A DNA stretch of 64,000 bases from Kumtagia sp963839725 (GCA_963839725.1 CAWIWT010000038.1:40462-104461); one strand, 5' to 3'. Positions 45,428 through 54,741 are shown, numbered from the stretch's first letter. The notes: generated by a model not told the origin, from the sequence alone. Numbers and translations are program-made.

Positions 45428-46684
45428 TCAGGTCCGGTAGATTACCTGGCGGACATCGATGTATTCGGCACGAAATCCTGCCTCGCAGTAGTGCAGGTAA
45501 AACTCCCACAGGCGCCGGAATTGATCGTCGAAACCGAGTGGCACGATCTTTTCCCAGGAGGCGAGGAACCGGTCGCGCCATTCGGCAAGTGTGCGCGCAT
45601 AGTCCTGAGCGAATATCCGCTCGCGCGCGAGCCGCAAACCATGATCCGCACCCAGTGACTGCAGGATTCGCGCCGTCGGCAACATCCCGCCCGGAAAAAC
45701 ATAGCGTTGGATGAAGTCGGGGCGCTTTCTGTAGGTAGAGTAAGCGTCCTCGTTGATGGTGATGATCTGGAAGCCGGCCGTGCCACCTGCCTTAAGGCAC
45801 TGTTTCACCTTGGAAAAGAAAACTGGCCAGTACTTTTCACCGACTGCCTCGAACATTTCGATCGACGCGATCCGGTCGTAGACACCGGTTTCATCGCGGT
45901 AGTCCTGCAACTTGATCGTCACCTTGTCGGATAGTCCGGCGGCGGCAATGCGCTGCTGCGCATAGTCATGCTGGTCACGGCTGATTGTCAGGCCGGTTAC
46001 ACGACAGCCGATTTCCTTCGCGGCGTACTCGGCGAAACCACCCCAGCCGCAGCCGATTTCCAAAACATGATCCTTTGCCGAGATCCCCGTATCGACAGCC
46101 AGCGCACGGTATTTCGCGCGTTGCGCGCTTTCCAGATCGTTGGCTCCCTCCGTGTAAATGGCTGAGGAATAGGTCATGCCTGGATCGAGCCACTTGCCGT
46201 AGAAATTGTTGCCGAGGTCGTAGTGGGCCGAGATGTTCTTCTTCGAGCCGCGCCGCGTGTTGGCGTTGAACCAGTGGCGCACACGCTGCAACGCGGTCAG
46301 CAGCATGCTCGTGCCGCCCGCCATCTTCTCTCCCGCTTCGACATTGACCACAAAAAGCTCGAGGAAGCTGGTGACGTCTGGGCTATCCCAATCGCCGTCG
46401 AAATAGGACTCGGCAACGCCGATCGTGCCGCCGGCAAACGCACGGCTCGGCAGGCGCCAGTTGTGCAAAATCACTTCGGCTGCCGGTCCATCCGATTTCC
46501 CTGCAATCTGGAAGGCCTTTCCCTCGGGCGTCACGATCTTCAGCGACCCGCGCGGCAAGTGGAGCGCGGCTGCTAGGACCCTTCGTGCCATGCCGGGCAG
46601 ATCGCGTGCCAGCTTTGCGAAATTGTGCTCGGTCAGCTCAATCGCATCGCCTGAGGCAATGCCGGTAGTGCCTTGTCCACCCAT
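45428..46684 (-). CDS. Cyclopropane-fatty-acyl-phospholipid synthase family protein
   Basis: A 418-residue SAM-dependent methyltransferase that adds a methylene bridge to unsaturated phospholipid acyl chains (or a related lipid methylation). After an N-terminal lipid-binding domain (WRLPSRAFAGGTIGVAESYFDG, in part), the motifs are KKNISAHYDLGNNFYGKWLD, the SAM-binding VLEIGCGWGGFAEYAA and FIQRYVFPGG. I chose ATG 46684 because GAGGG lies just upstream; the open frame to 47077 has no similarity. Rhizobia carry several paralogues, so the symbol is left open. Membrane cyclopropanation supports acid and desiccation tolerance. Confidence 0.92.
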   Translation of the reverse strand: MGGQGTTGIASGDAIELTEHNFAKLARDLPGMARRVLAAALHLPRGSLKIVTPEGKAFQIAGKSDGPAAEVILHNWRLPSRAFAGGTIGVAESYFDGDWDSPDVTSFLELFVVNVEAGEKMAGGTSMLLTALQRVRHWFNANTRRGSKKNISAHYDLGNNFYGKWLDPGMTYSSAIYTEGANDLESAQRAKYRALAVDTGISAKDHVLEIGCGWGGFAEYAAKEIGCRVTGLTISRDQHDYAQQRIAAAGLSDKVTIKLQDYRDETGVYDRIASIEMFEAVGEKYWPVFFSKVKQCLKAGGTAGFQIITINEDAYSTYRKRPDFIQRYVFPGGMLPTARILQSLGADHGLRLARERIFAQDYARTLAEWRDRFLASWEKIVPLGFDDQFRRLWEFYLHYCEAGFRAEYIDVRQVIYRT

Positions 46685-47306
46685 GCCTATCCCTCGCTGC
46701 GCATGTGCCAATATGGAGCGGCGTGCAGAATGGTATGGAAGCGGGATTCCTGCAACAGGCTTCATTCGCCGGCTTCGAAGGCACCGTGATCGCGATAGCT
46801 CGCAGGCGCAGGCGGTGGAGGACTCCGGCGGAACTTTGCTCCGTCGAGCCACAGTTTGAGAGCTTCCCAATGAATGCCAGCCACCACCTTCAATGTCATG
46901 AACGGGAAACGAACAAGGCGTGCCGCCATTCATTTGCCTCCCCGCAACATCCAATGCAATTGCACTGAGCCGGCCGTGTGCTGGCCGGTAACAAGGGACG
47001 ATACGAACGGAACGCTCTCCGAGTTTCTCCGCTCGCGGTCGAGGATGATTGCCGAAGCTGGATGTTTCCTGTGGCAAAGCCTTTGCCCTCCGTGTGCCCG
47101 CAAATCGGCATTCCGGCTGACTCGTTATCGGTAGACGTGCTTACCGCCATTGCTCGTGCGGTTGACGCTCCGCCCGCGTTGGGACGTTCGACGGAGGATA
47201 CGGCTACAATTTCGACGTGGATCGCCACGAAATGAAAACCATAAAAGATCACGAAGGATTCATTGCTGCGTTGCATAGTGAACGGCCTGGAGGCATTGGA
47301 AATAAA
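46685..47306. other. Intergenic region with no supported gene
   Basis: About 620 bases. Both strands carry long open frames typical of high-GC DNA, but none has a recognisable domain. Confidence 0.5.
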
Positions 47307-47432
47307 ATGCGCTACCTAATAGGTATCCTGGTCCTGACCAGCGCCATCGCTTGCGATGCAGCCTATTTCGACGGCCGCCACATCAAGGTTGTTCTGGTGG
47401 GGATAAAGTCCGTCGTGGACCAAGTCAGCTGA
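47307..47432 (+). CDS. Small putative secreted protein (41 residues)
   Basis: A short frame from ATG 47307: MRYLIGILVLTSAIACDAAY has the form of a signal peptide or lipoprotein signal (hydrophobic core, then a cysteine), followed by about 20 residues. GGAGG lies 13 bases upstream, somewhat far. Rhizobial genomes contain many such unnamed peptides. Function unknown; it may also be chance. Confidence 0.4.
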   Translation: MRYLIGILVLTSAIACDAAYFDGRHIKVVLVGIKSVVDQVS

Positions 47433-47516
47433 GTGCACACCGCTTGTGGCGTTCTGCTGCATTGACCTCAGGATTTCAGCACAGCAAATAGAACCGCACG
47501 ACCGAGTGCGGAGGTA

Positions 47517-47828
47517 ATGTTGATCCGTCATATTGTGTTTTTCAGCGCCAAACGTCCGGAAGATGCGGACGCTATCGAGACTGGGCTGCGCCAGCTAGGC
47601 GAAATTCCACATAGCATGCTGTTCGAGGTCGCGCGGAATACCAAGGTTGATCCGCTCTGCGATACGATTGACGTGGTGGTCTATGCCGAGTTCGAGACCG
47701 ACGCGGCGCTCTCCGCCTATAAGGCCCATCCGATCTACGCGGAGGCTACGCGCAAGGTGAAACCATTGCGCGAACTGCGGCTATCCGCGGACATCGTGGC
47801 ATCGGTGGCCGTGGCAAATGCTGCCTAG
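47517..47828 (+). CDS. Dabb (stress-responsive A/B barrel) domain protein
   Basis: A 103-residue single-domain dimeric alpha-beta barrel. It opens with IRHIVFFSAKRPEDADAIETGL, in part, and carries the domain's pattern of a histidine in the first strand and VVVYAEFETDAALSAYKAHPIY. GGAGG is directly in front of the start. These small proteins are associated with stress or act in ring-modifying enzyme sets; the role is unknown here. It is intact and alone. Confidence 0.85.
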   Translation: MLIRHIVFFSAKRPEDADAIETGLRQLGEIPHSMLFEVARNTKVDPLCDTIDVVVYAEFETDAALSAYKAHPIYAEATRKVKPLRELRLSADIVASVAVANAA

Positions 47829-47944
47829 CAATCGTTGTGACGGGCCACAAACCCCGAGTCCACAGCGGGCAGCCTAGTATCGAGACCGCAGGTATCGCAG
47901 CGAACCAACAACTCGAAACACGCGCGCTAGCGTGGTTGTGTGTG

Positions 47945-48253
47945 TCAAGTTCTGCAAAATGGGCGGCCATGAAGCTGGTCATGCGGCTTGGCGCGAGCGA
48001 GTTTCTTGTGCTCACGCAGGTCGTCCACGTTGATACAGCGGTTGGCCTCCATCCATGCGCAGAGCGCTCGGGCTGGATGCGGCGCGACGTTGTTCTCGAT
48101 CATCTCGGCGGACCTGTTCACGATCTCATCCCGGATGCGCTCGTAAACCCAGCCCGGCTGGTCGAAGGCTTCCCCCCGAGGGTCGCTCAACCGTTGTTGT
48201 CTCGCCCATAGGTGGAGGTTAAGGCATGTTTTTGGCCAAGCCAAGCCCTTCAT
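47945..48253 (-). CDS. Unrecognised reading frame, possibly a gene fragment
   Basis: A 102-residue frame that looks protein-like: LSDPRGEAFDQPGWVYERIR, then DEIVNRSAEMIENN and ALCAWMEANRCINVDDLREHK. The composition is helical and charged, not like a shadow frame. I could not assign a family, and it lies between a Dabb gene and a RraA remnant, so it may be the end of a lost gene. Confidence 0.4.
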   Translation of the reverse strand: MKGLAWPKTCLNLHLWARQQRLSDPRGEAFDQPGWVYERIRDEIVNRSAEMIENNVAPHPARALCAWMEANRCINVDDLREHKKLARAKPHDQLHGRPFCRT

Positions 48254-48419
48254 ACGTCAACCTACTCAATCCTCTCCAAGCAGGAATCGATGACCCTGCC
48301 GGTGGGCATACAGCGCTTCTTCACGGAATTTGCCACCTGCCGTGTATCGAGCGGGACATCCACCAGTTCAACCGCATTGATGTCTGCAACGTCGGCGGCT
48401 GACCGAGGCGATGAAGGTC

Positions 48420-48658
48420 GCTGGATGGAGCGAGGCGCATTATGCATGATGTCGACCTATTTCAAGGGACGCGGTGGCGCCGGCATGGTCATCGACGGCT
48501 GCTTGCGTGATTACCCCAATCTGAAGAAGCTTGATCTGCCGCTCTGGGTGCGCGGCTGGACGCCCAACTTCCACACGCAGACCGGCTTGATGCCCTTCGC
48601 CGTGAATGTGCCGATCGCCAACGGCAACTCGCAGTCGATCCTGTCGCTGTTCCGCTAG
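48420..48658 (+). pseudogene. Fragment of a RraA-family (4-hydroxy-4-methyl-2-oxoglutarate aldolase-like) gene
   Basis: From about 48460 the frame encodes GRGGAGMVIDGCLRDYPNLK, then LPLWVRGWTPNFHTQTGLMPF and VNVPIA. The first is the RraA-fold substrate-binding block with its GCLRD arginine-aspartate pair. The N-terminal third and the C-terminus are missing, the latter replaced by a short unrelated tail ending at 48658. Non-functional as written. Confidence 0.65.
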
Positions 48659-48777
48659 TCGGAAAAGCGGGGCTACACTCCCTGCAAGCACTTCCGGAAC
48701 GGACCGCGCCCGGCGTGGTCCGTTTTCGTTTTGCTGCCTCGCTCGGGCGCTCTACCGAGCTGCGGATACTTCAGCGG

Positions 48778-49756
48778 TCACTCTCCGCTGAACGCGTCGT
48801 GCAGAACCTCCGCGAAGGCTTCCGCATGAGGCTCGAAGCCCATGTGGTCGCCGGGAAAGATGACCGGCTTGACGCCCAGCCGACGGGCCAGCGCCGTCCC
48901 CATGCCGTAGATCATCTGGCCTTCGGACTCCTCGCCGAGGCCAACGACCATGCGGGGTTTTCCCGCACGCAGCGTGTCTATGTCGGGCGTGTCGAGCGAG
49001 AGCGGCAGCATCCCGTGCGCGAGCCAGTATTCGAAGTTTCCACTGACCCGGGCAAATGTCTCGGCGGCTTCGGGCGGCATGTCGAATTCCGGTGGCGCCT
49101 CCCCCTCGCCCGCCTCGTTCTCCAGACCGTTCATGGCAAAGAATTTCCCCATCGCCGCGTCGACGCCTTCGCGAAGATAGGTGTCGTGTATCTCGTTGCC
49201 GGCGGCCAGTGCTGCGGACGGATCTTCGAGCAGCATGATCGCGGGCGGCTCATGCGCCACCAGCGCTCGCACCTTCTCCGCGTGCCGGGTCGCGAGGTCG
49301 AGTCCGATCTGGGCGCCGCCGCTCGATCCGAACACATAGGCCGAGCCGCCTCCAAGCGCCGCAATCAGAGCAGCGGCGTCGTCTGCCTGTCGGTCGACCT
49401 GCAGCTCCTCTGGCGTGCCGTCGAACCGACTGCGCGAATTGCCGCGCGGATCGTAGGCGACAACCGTGTAGCGGTCTGCCAGGAGGCGCGCGATGCCTCA
49501 AAGACGCCTGCGTCCTGAGGGCCGCCGGGGATGATCAGCAGCATGGGGCCCGACCCCGCACTTCATAGTAGATTCTCGCGCCCGGCACTTTGAGCGTGGA
49601 CGGCCTGGCGTGGTGGTTCATGGCATCGACTCCTGTTGCTTTTGAAGTCGTGAGGGGCTTGCCCGAGGCCTCGGCGGGCTGGGCCGGGCCAGCGTGTGAT
49701 GCGAAAAGAAGCACTCCCAGCGCCGCGATGGCCAACCTGAATCTACTTGCCGGCAT
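48778..49756 (-). CDS. Exported alpha/beta hydrolase, split by two one-base deletions
   Basis: An alpha/beta hydrolase reconstructed from three frames. At 49756, after a GAGGAG site, MPASRFRLAIAALGVLLFAS begins a signal peptide ending near AEA. The core starts KVPGARIYYEVRG; restoring one base near 49556 continues SGPMLLIIPGGPQDAGVF, and another near 49494 gives AIARLLADRYTVVAYDPRGNS, in part. The nucleophile elbow is YVFGSSGGAQIG, and the catalytic histidine is probably in GDHMGFEPHAE. About 326 residues in all. The signal peptide is unusual for this hydrolase group, whose members usually start near the core. Confidence 0.8.
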
Positions 49757-49810
49757 TTCTTGCTCCTCGGTGCGGTAAAAAACGCGCGAAATGTCAGCTG
49801 TGGCAGCCTT

Positions 49811-50218
49811 TCACCGGCTGCCGATCACCATGCGGTTGCCTTCGCTATCGCGAAACTCGGCGACGATGCGCCCCGGCTGCCAGGGCGCCTCCTGCGGCTC
49901 GGTGACAATCTGCACGCCTTTTGATTTCAAGCGCAGAACGGTGGCTTCGACGTCGTCGTCCACCAGCACCAATACCGGCTCGTCGGAAGCGGCGCCGTCC
50001 TTGCGCCGGTTGAAATGCAGTGCGGTCTCGGCACCCGGAAACCTCAGCTCTATCCACCGCCACCCGACGAAGACGAAGTCGGCGTCGAGCCGCCAGCCCA
50101 GACTGCTGTAAAAGCGCTTGGCGCGATCGACGTCCGAGACGGGGATGGCGGTCACCTCCAACTTCATGTCGACGGGTCGCGTGCCCTCGATTGCAACCTC
50201 GCTGCGCACTTCAATCAT
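49811..50218 (-). CDS. VOC (glyoxalase-like) protein
   Basis: A 135-residue vicinal-oxygen-chelate protein. MKLEVTAIPVSDVDRAKRFY and LGWRLDAD form the first half and VTEPQEAPWQPGRIVAEFRD the end, a well-known group of small VOC proteins. A stronger ribosome binding site (AAGGAG) precedes an ATG at 50228, but that frame stops after five codons; a one-base change would join it to this gene. The annotated start at 50218 is therefore provisional. Confidence 0.82.
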   Translation of the reverse strand: MIEVRSEVAIEGTRPVDMKLEVTAIPVSDVDRAKRFYSSLGWRLDADFVFVGWRWIELRFPGAETALHFNRRKDGAASDEPVLVLVDDDVEATVLRLKSKGVQIVTEPQEAPWQPGRIVAEFRDSEGNRMVIGSR

Positions 50219-50269
50219 TGGTGGTCATGTTGTTCTCCTTGGGCTTGATGATGGATAGGATCTGTTCAC

Positions 50270-50405
50270 TTACCCTGCACGGCAAGCGGCTTACCTTTTT
50301 CGACGATGTAGGTGGCGAGGCTCTGTCGCGTTGCCGCTGCCGACGTTGTTCACCGCGTGGGGGCGGGTCCGTACGGGATGAACAGCACCTCGCCGGCCTT
50401 GACCG
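50270..50405 (-). pseudogene. C-terminal remnant of a cupin gene
   Basis: Read on the minus strand, VKAGEVLFIPYG, then HAVNNVGSGNATE, then LATYIVEKGKPLAVQGK before a stop form the end of a small cupin, spread over three frames by two one-base shifts. The N-terminal part is absent; the sequence changes abruptly near 50405 to a truncated VOC gene on the other strand, which marks a deletion junction. Confidence 0.65.
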
Positions 50406-50408
50406 TTA

Positions 50409-50909
50409 TTGGCCGATACGTTCCGGGGCGTGCAGTTCACGCCTCCGGGCTCCCCAGCCTCGATTCACTTCGGCAAGGGAGTCACACCGGCCGCGCCAGG
50501 CTCAGCGAGCGGGCTCTTCCTCGTCGTCTCCGACATCGAGGCGGCGCGCGCCGAGCTCGTCAGCCGCGGTGTCGATGTGAGCGAAATCTTCCACGTAGCC
50601 GGTCCGGGGCATCCGCCGATCCCCGGCCGGGATCCGGAGCGGCGCAGCTACGTCACCCACGCCACGTTCAGCGACCCGGACGGCAACACCTGGCTGTTGC
50701 AAGAGGTTACCGTTCGCTTCCCGGGCCGGATCAACTCCAACACGACGAGTTTCGCCTCCGCCTCCGACCTCGCGAACGCGATGCGGCGCGCGTCGGCCGC
50801 TCACGGCGAACATGAGAAACGCAACGGCGGCTACCGCGACGAGAACTGGCCGGATTGGTACGCCGCCTACATGGTAGCTGAGCAGGCCGGCAAGGAGCTG
50901 CCGTTGTAA
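50409..50909 (+). pseudogene. N-terminally truncated VOC protein
   Basis: The frame contains VQFTPPGSPASIHFGKGVT, then LFLVVSDIEAARAELVSRGVD and HATFSDPDGNTWLLQEVT, the central and C-terminal parts of a VOC protein, with a 45-residue tail (NWPDWYAAYMVAEQAGKELP). The usual N-terminal strand pair (starting MKLEV and VSDVDRAK) is missing, and the frame starts only with TTG just beside the cupin remnant. It could still be expressed as a short protein, but loss of the first repeat should remove half of the metal site. Confidence 0.6.
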
Positions 50910-50937
50910 GCAGCGGCCAGCGCGTGATCGAATTGCC

Positions 50938-51114
50938 CGGCCAGCCCAGGCACTCATCGAGCCCTATGCGCAAGCGGGGAGGCTGGCGCGCTCCGCGATC
51001 GACGATAGCGACGAGGCGGGCGACGCCGACACCGCGGACATCTTTACCGCCTACTCGCGCTCGCTCGACAAGCTGTTGTGGTTCCTGGAGGCGCACACGC
51101 AGGAGAAGGAGTGA
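50938..51114 (+). pseudogene. C-terminal remnant of a Dps/ferritin-like gene
   Basis: A frame ending at 51114 reads QALIEPYAQAGRLARSAIDD, then GDADTADIFTAYSRSLDKLLW and FLEAHTQEKE before the stop. This is the last helix region of rhizobial Dps-type starvation proteins, including the conserved DTADIFT and LWFLEAH segments. The first three quarters of the gene are absent. Confidence 0.65.
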
Positions 51115-51133
51115 GCGTCGGACCGAAAAGTGC

Positions 51134-51574
51134 GATGCAGTTTTCGGACGTAGAAATCTTCGTCGAGGTGCCAGACTTTGGCAGGCTCGTCGCCGCAGTT
51201 CCCTGAACTGGCCTGTATTCGGTCCATCTGGACGCAATAAGAACGCAGGAGGAGCCGCGCCGGCGCGACAGTGCGATGGTGTCGCCGATACTTTGGAATT
51301 GGCGAGAGGCGCCCCCCGTGCCCTCGGGTACGATGAACAGTTCTAAGTGTTCGCAGCTCGAATAATACGAAAGTATCGTCGACACCATCGTGCAATAGAT
51401 TTGGCGCCGCAGTCAGTCAAACTTGTTCGCCTGACCCCGGCGAGATTCCTAAAGTGTGGGCAGCAACTAGACCGGCCTCGCCTCGACAATTCGGAGATTG
51501 CGATCTTCGCGGCCACTGGCAAGCGCCTGAGAAAACTGCCCGTCGACACCGCCGCCTTGAAGCAGGCCGTGTGA
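51134..51574 (+). pseudogene. Short remains of a LysR gene and of a molybdopterin oxidase gene
   Basis: At 51134 the frame MQFSDVEIFVEVPDFGRLVA is the very start of a LysR helix-turn-helix but stops after 23 codons. Near 51480-51574 NSEIAIFAATGKRLRKLPVD matches the C-terminal end of large subunits of xanthine-dehydrogenase-type molybdoenzymes. The stretch between has no coherent frame. Both are gene ends left after deletion. Confidence 0.5.
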
Positions 51575-51604
51575 CAGGGATTACGGGATGAAAGGAGTAT
51601 CGCG

Positions 51605-52210
51605 ATGGTCACACGCGGCTTTATAGGCAGGCGGGGCAATTCTGATCAGTCGACCCGTCTTCCGCCGGGCCAACATATCGTTACAGACTTTCCGGTCTTG
51701 TCGGCAACGCCGACGCCCCGAATCAGCACCGAGGATTGGACATTCAGGCTGAAAGTCGGGCCACGCATCGTGGCGAAATGGAACTGGGCTGACTTCAACG
51801 CTCTCCCGCAGACCAAAATGACGCGGGACATCCATTGCGTGACTACATGGTCGAAGTTCAACACATTCTGGGAAGGTGTGATGATCGACGATCTTCTTGC
51901 AGCGACCAATCTGGAGGCGCCGACCGCCTACACGCTTGCGCATTCTTATGGAGGCTACTCCACCAACGTGCCATCGGCTGACCTCCTTGTTGGCAAGGCG
52001 ATGGTGGCAACCAAGTACGCCGGACAACCGCTCACGGCGGAGCATGGCGGACCGGCACGGCTGCTTGTGCCGCACCTCTATTTCTGGAAATCCGCGAAAT
52101 GGGTCAATGCGCTCCAGTTCACCGAGCGCGATGAACTCGGTTTCTGGGAATTGCGCGGCTATCATCGCTACGGCGACCCTTGGCGCGAACAGCGCTACAC
52201 GAACGATTGA
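51605..52210 (+). CDS. Sulfite-oxidase-like molybdopterin oxidoreductase
   Basis: A 201-residue protein with the oxidoreductase molybdopterin-binding (sulfite oxidase/YedY) fold. The molybdenum-ligand cysteine is in DIHCVTTWSKFNTFWEGV, and LHSYGGYS-like AHSYGGYSTNVPSADL and LVPHLYFWKSAKWVNAL are family blocks. No signal peptide is seen, so it is probably cytoplasmic, unlike YedY. AAAGGAG lies seven bases before the start. A flavin reductase-type gene follows eight bases downstream, a common pair in which the reductase supplies or accepts electrons. Confidence 0.9.
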   Translation: MVTRGFIGRRGNSDQSTRLPPGQHIVTDFPVLSATPTPRISTEDWTFRLKVGPRIVAKWNWADFNALPQTKMTRDIHCVTTWSKFNTFWEGVMIDDLLAATNLEAPTAYTLAHSYGGYSTNVPSADLLVGKAMVATKYAGQPLTAEHGGPARLLVPHLYFWKSAKWVNALQFTERDELGFWELRGYHRYGDPWREQRYTND

Positions 52211-52217
52211 CACTCCC

Positions 52218-52970
52218 ATGAATTGGCAGAACGCAATCATCACCCGCATCGAGGCGCTGTCGCCGCGCGTGAAAAGCTTCATCTTTCGTCTTCCGGAGCC
52301 GATTTCGTTCCGGCCCGGTCAGCACGTTTTGCTGCAGCTGACGGCGCCAGACGGCTATCGCGCTCAGCGCAGCTACTCGATCGCTTCCGCGCCAGGGCTT
52401 GGTAGAGCAGAAGAGCTCGAACTCGCGATCGAAAGGTTCGATGACGGCGAGGTCTCACCCTTCATGCATGATGCTGCGCAGGTGGGCGATGAAATCGAGA
52501 TAGGCGGCCCAATCGGTGGACACTTTATCTGGAGCCCTGAGGACGGCGGCCCCGTCCTCTTCATTGGCGGCGGTTCAGGCGTGGCACCGTTCATGTCGAT
52601 GCTGCGCCACCGCGCAGCGATCGGGTCACGGGTTCCGGTAGCGCTGGTGTTCTCAGCGCGATCGCGCGAGGAGCTTCTGTTCTTCGACGAACTTTCAAAA
52701 TTGGTGGCCTCAGGCGACGGCTTTAGCCTGATGGTGGCACTGACACGGGAGGCCGGCGCGCACTCATTCCGGGCTGGGCGCATTGATGCCGAATTCATCG
52801 CCGGCGTTGTCAAGGCCATGAAGATGCCGGTTCGCCAGGTGCTGATTTGCGGTTCAAATCCGTTCGTCGAGACGGCGGCCGAGGGAACGATCGCGGCTGG
52901 AATAGATCCAGCCATTATCAAGACTGAACGCTACGGCGCGGCCGACGTGGAAGCGGAGGTCCGCCGCTAA
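52218..52970 (+). CDS. Ferredoxin-NADP-reductase-like flavoprotein
   Basis: A 250-residue FAD/NAD(P)-binding reductase. The FAD motif is RSYSIASAPG (about residues 51-60) after FRPGQHVLLQLTAP; the nucleotide-binding GGGSGVAPFMSMLRH and VLICGSNPFVETA complete the fold. There is no iron-sulfur domain. It forms an operon with the upstream molybdopterin oxidoreductase, the likely electron partner. The frame is intact. Confidence 0.9.
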   Translation: MNWQNAIITRIEALSPRVKSFIFRLPEPISFRPGQHVLLQLTAPDGYRAQRSYSIASAPGLGRAEELELAIERFDDGEVSPFMHDAAQVGDEIEIGGPIGGHFIWSPEDGGPVLFIGGGSGVAPFMSMLRHRAAIGSRVPVALVFSARSREELLFFDELSKLVASGDGFSLMVALTREAGAHSFRAGRIDAEFIAGVVKAMKMPVRQVLICGSNPFVETAAEGTIAAGIDPAIIKTERYGAADVEAEVRR

Positions 52971-52992
52971 ACGCCAGCAAGAGGAGACCGCG

Positions 52993-53195
52993 ATGACCGG
53001 ATCATCCGAATTCGATTTGATGGCGCCCCGCCGCGCCGACGCGGTCGGCGCTCTCATCGGGATGCTGGCAGGCGTGGCGGCAAGCAAGGCTCGCCGACGG
53101 TTTCGGCCGCAGCCTGCCCGCGGCACTGATCACGGCGGCGATTGCCATCAAGGCGCGGCGCAGATCCTGGGAGGCGTGTCATGAACGATAGCTTC
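52993..53195 (+). CDS. Small hydrophobic protein, probably split by a one-base shift
   Basis: MTGSSEFDLMAPRRADAVGA is followed by LIGMLAGVAASK; then the natural continuation (LADGFGRSLPAALITAAIAI, KARRRSWE) is in another frame, ending at 53195 inside the next gene. As written the first frame runs on to 53184 with unlikely sequence. The restored protein would be about 66 residues with two hydrophobic stretches. GAGGAG lies ahead of the start. No family recognised. Confidence 0.5.
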
Positions 53196-54561
53196 GACGC
53201 GATCATCATCGGAGCCGGGCAGGCGGGACCCTTCTTGGCTGGACGCTTAACAGCCGCGGGCATGAAGGTCGCGCTGATCGAACGCAAGTTCTTTGGCGGA
53301 ACTTGCGTCAACACCGGTTGCATGCCCACGAAGGCGATGGTCGCCAGCGCCTATGCGGCGCATCTCGCCCGGCGCGCCGGCGACTACGGCGTCTCGGTTG
53401 GAGGCGAGATCGCAGTTGATATGAAGAAGGTCCACGCGCGTGCTGCCAAAATAACGCTCGATGCCCGTTCGGGCCTCGAGAGCTGGCTGACCGGCATGGA
53501 GAACTGCACCGTCATCCACGGCCATGCCCGGTTTATCGGCCCGCACGCGGTCGAGGTCGGCGGCGAAACGCTCTCTGCGCCGAGGATCTTCATCAATGTC
53601 GGCGGTCGGGCGGCGAAACCGGCTATCCTCGGCCTCGACCAGGTCAAAGTCCTCGACAACACCGACATGGTCGCGCTTGACCAGGTGCCGCACCACCTTG
53701 TCGTGGTAGGCGGCAGCTATGTCGGGCTCGAATTCGCACAGATGTTCCGCCGTTTCGGCGCCGAAGTTACCGTTGTGGAGAAAGGCCCTCGTCTGGTCTC
53801 GCGCGAGGATGAGGATATCTCCGCCTCGATCAGGGATATTCTCGAGCGCGAAGGTATTGCGATCAGGCTGGACACGGAATGCATCCGCTTCGAGCCACAC
53901 GGCAATGAAATCCGCGTCGGCCTTCACTGCGCGCGCGAGCCCCGCGACGTAGTCGGCAGCCACGTGTTGCTGGCCGTCGGGCGCCGCCCCAACACCGATG
54001 ACCTCGGCCTCGAGGGAGGCAGGAATCGCGCGGGACGCCCGCGGCTTCATCACGGTCGACGACCATCTAGCGACCAGTGTCGATGGTGTCTTCGCGCTCG
54101 GCGATTGCAACGGCCGCGGTGCTTTCACCCATATGGCCTACAATGATTTCGAAATCGTCGCCGCCAATCTGCTCGACGGAGAAGACCGCAAGGTCGGCGA
54201 CCGCGTGCCGGGCCACGCGCTCTACATCGACCCGCCGCTGGGACGCGCCGGCATGAGCGAGGCGGAAGCGCGGAAGGCCGGTCTGCCCGTTCTCATCGCC
54301 ACGCGGCCGATGACACGTGTCGGGCGCGCAGTCGAGAAGGGCGAGACGCTCGGATTCATGAAGGTCGTCGCTAATGCTGAGACGGGCAAAATCCTCGGCG
54401 CCGCGATCTTGGGGCCGGGGGGTGACGAAGCCGTCCACGGCATACTCGACGCCATCAACGCTGGAACGCCATATCGCGACCTTCAGTGGGCCGTGCCGAT
54501 CCACCCTACGGTCTCAGAGCTCATTCCAACTGTGATCGGTGCAATGGAGCAGAGGGTTTAG
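53181..54561 (+). CDS. Pyridine-nucleotide-disulfide oxidoreductase family flavoprotein, split by a one-base insertion
   Basis: A class I flavoprotein like dihydrolipoamide dehydrogenase or mercuric reductase, about 460 residues. FAD-binding DAIIIGAGQAGPFLAG starts the protein and the redox-active disulfide is in GGTCVNTGCMPTKAM. The NAD-binding site is LVVVGGSYVGLEFAQMF. Near 54016 one extra G breaks the frame after RRPNTDDLGLE; without it the protein continues EAGIARDARGFITVDDHL, then VFALGDCNGRGAFTHMAYND and the dimerisation domain (HPTVSELIPT). Its usual catalytic base HP-x-x-x-E is present. Substrate unknown. Confidence 0.88.
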
Positions 54562-54741
54562 GCGAACACACGCGCGCTGGAGCGGTTAGGCCGCGATCCG
54601 AGCGAGCGAAACTCTGTGCTCGCCGAGATGTTCGCGCTGTGCTGAGTCTGCGTCCACCGTCCGCCGAACTCATTTCCGACGACCACCAGGCGAAGGCGAG
54701 CGCGGTTCTTGGCGGCATCGACCATCCGCGGCAAGGGACTA

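Noticed and set aside
45428..47077. 549-codon version of the cyclopropane fatty acid synthase
   Set aside because: The first 131 codons lack similarity, and a ribosome binding site supports the start at 46684.
52840..52870. tRNA-like T-arm sequence GGTTCAAATCC
   Set aside because: It lies inside the flavin reductase coding sequence and no acceptor or anticodon stem surrounds it.
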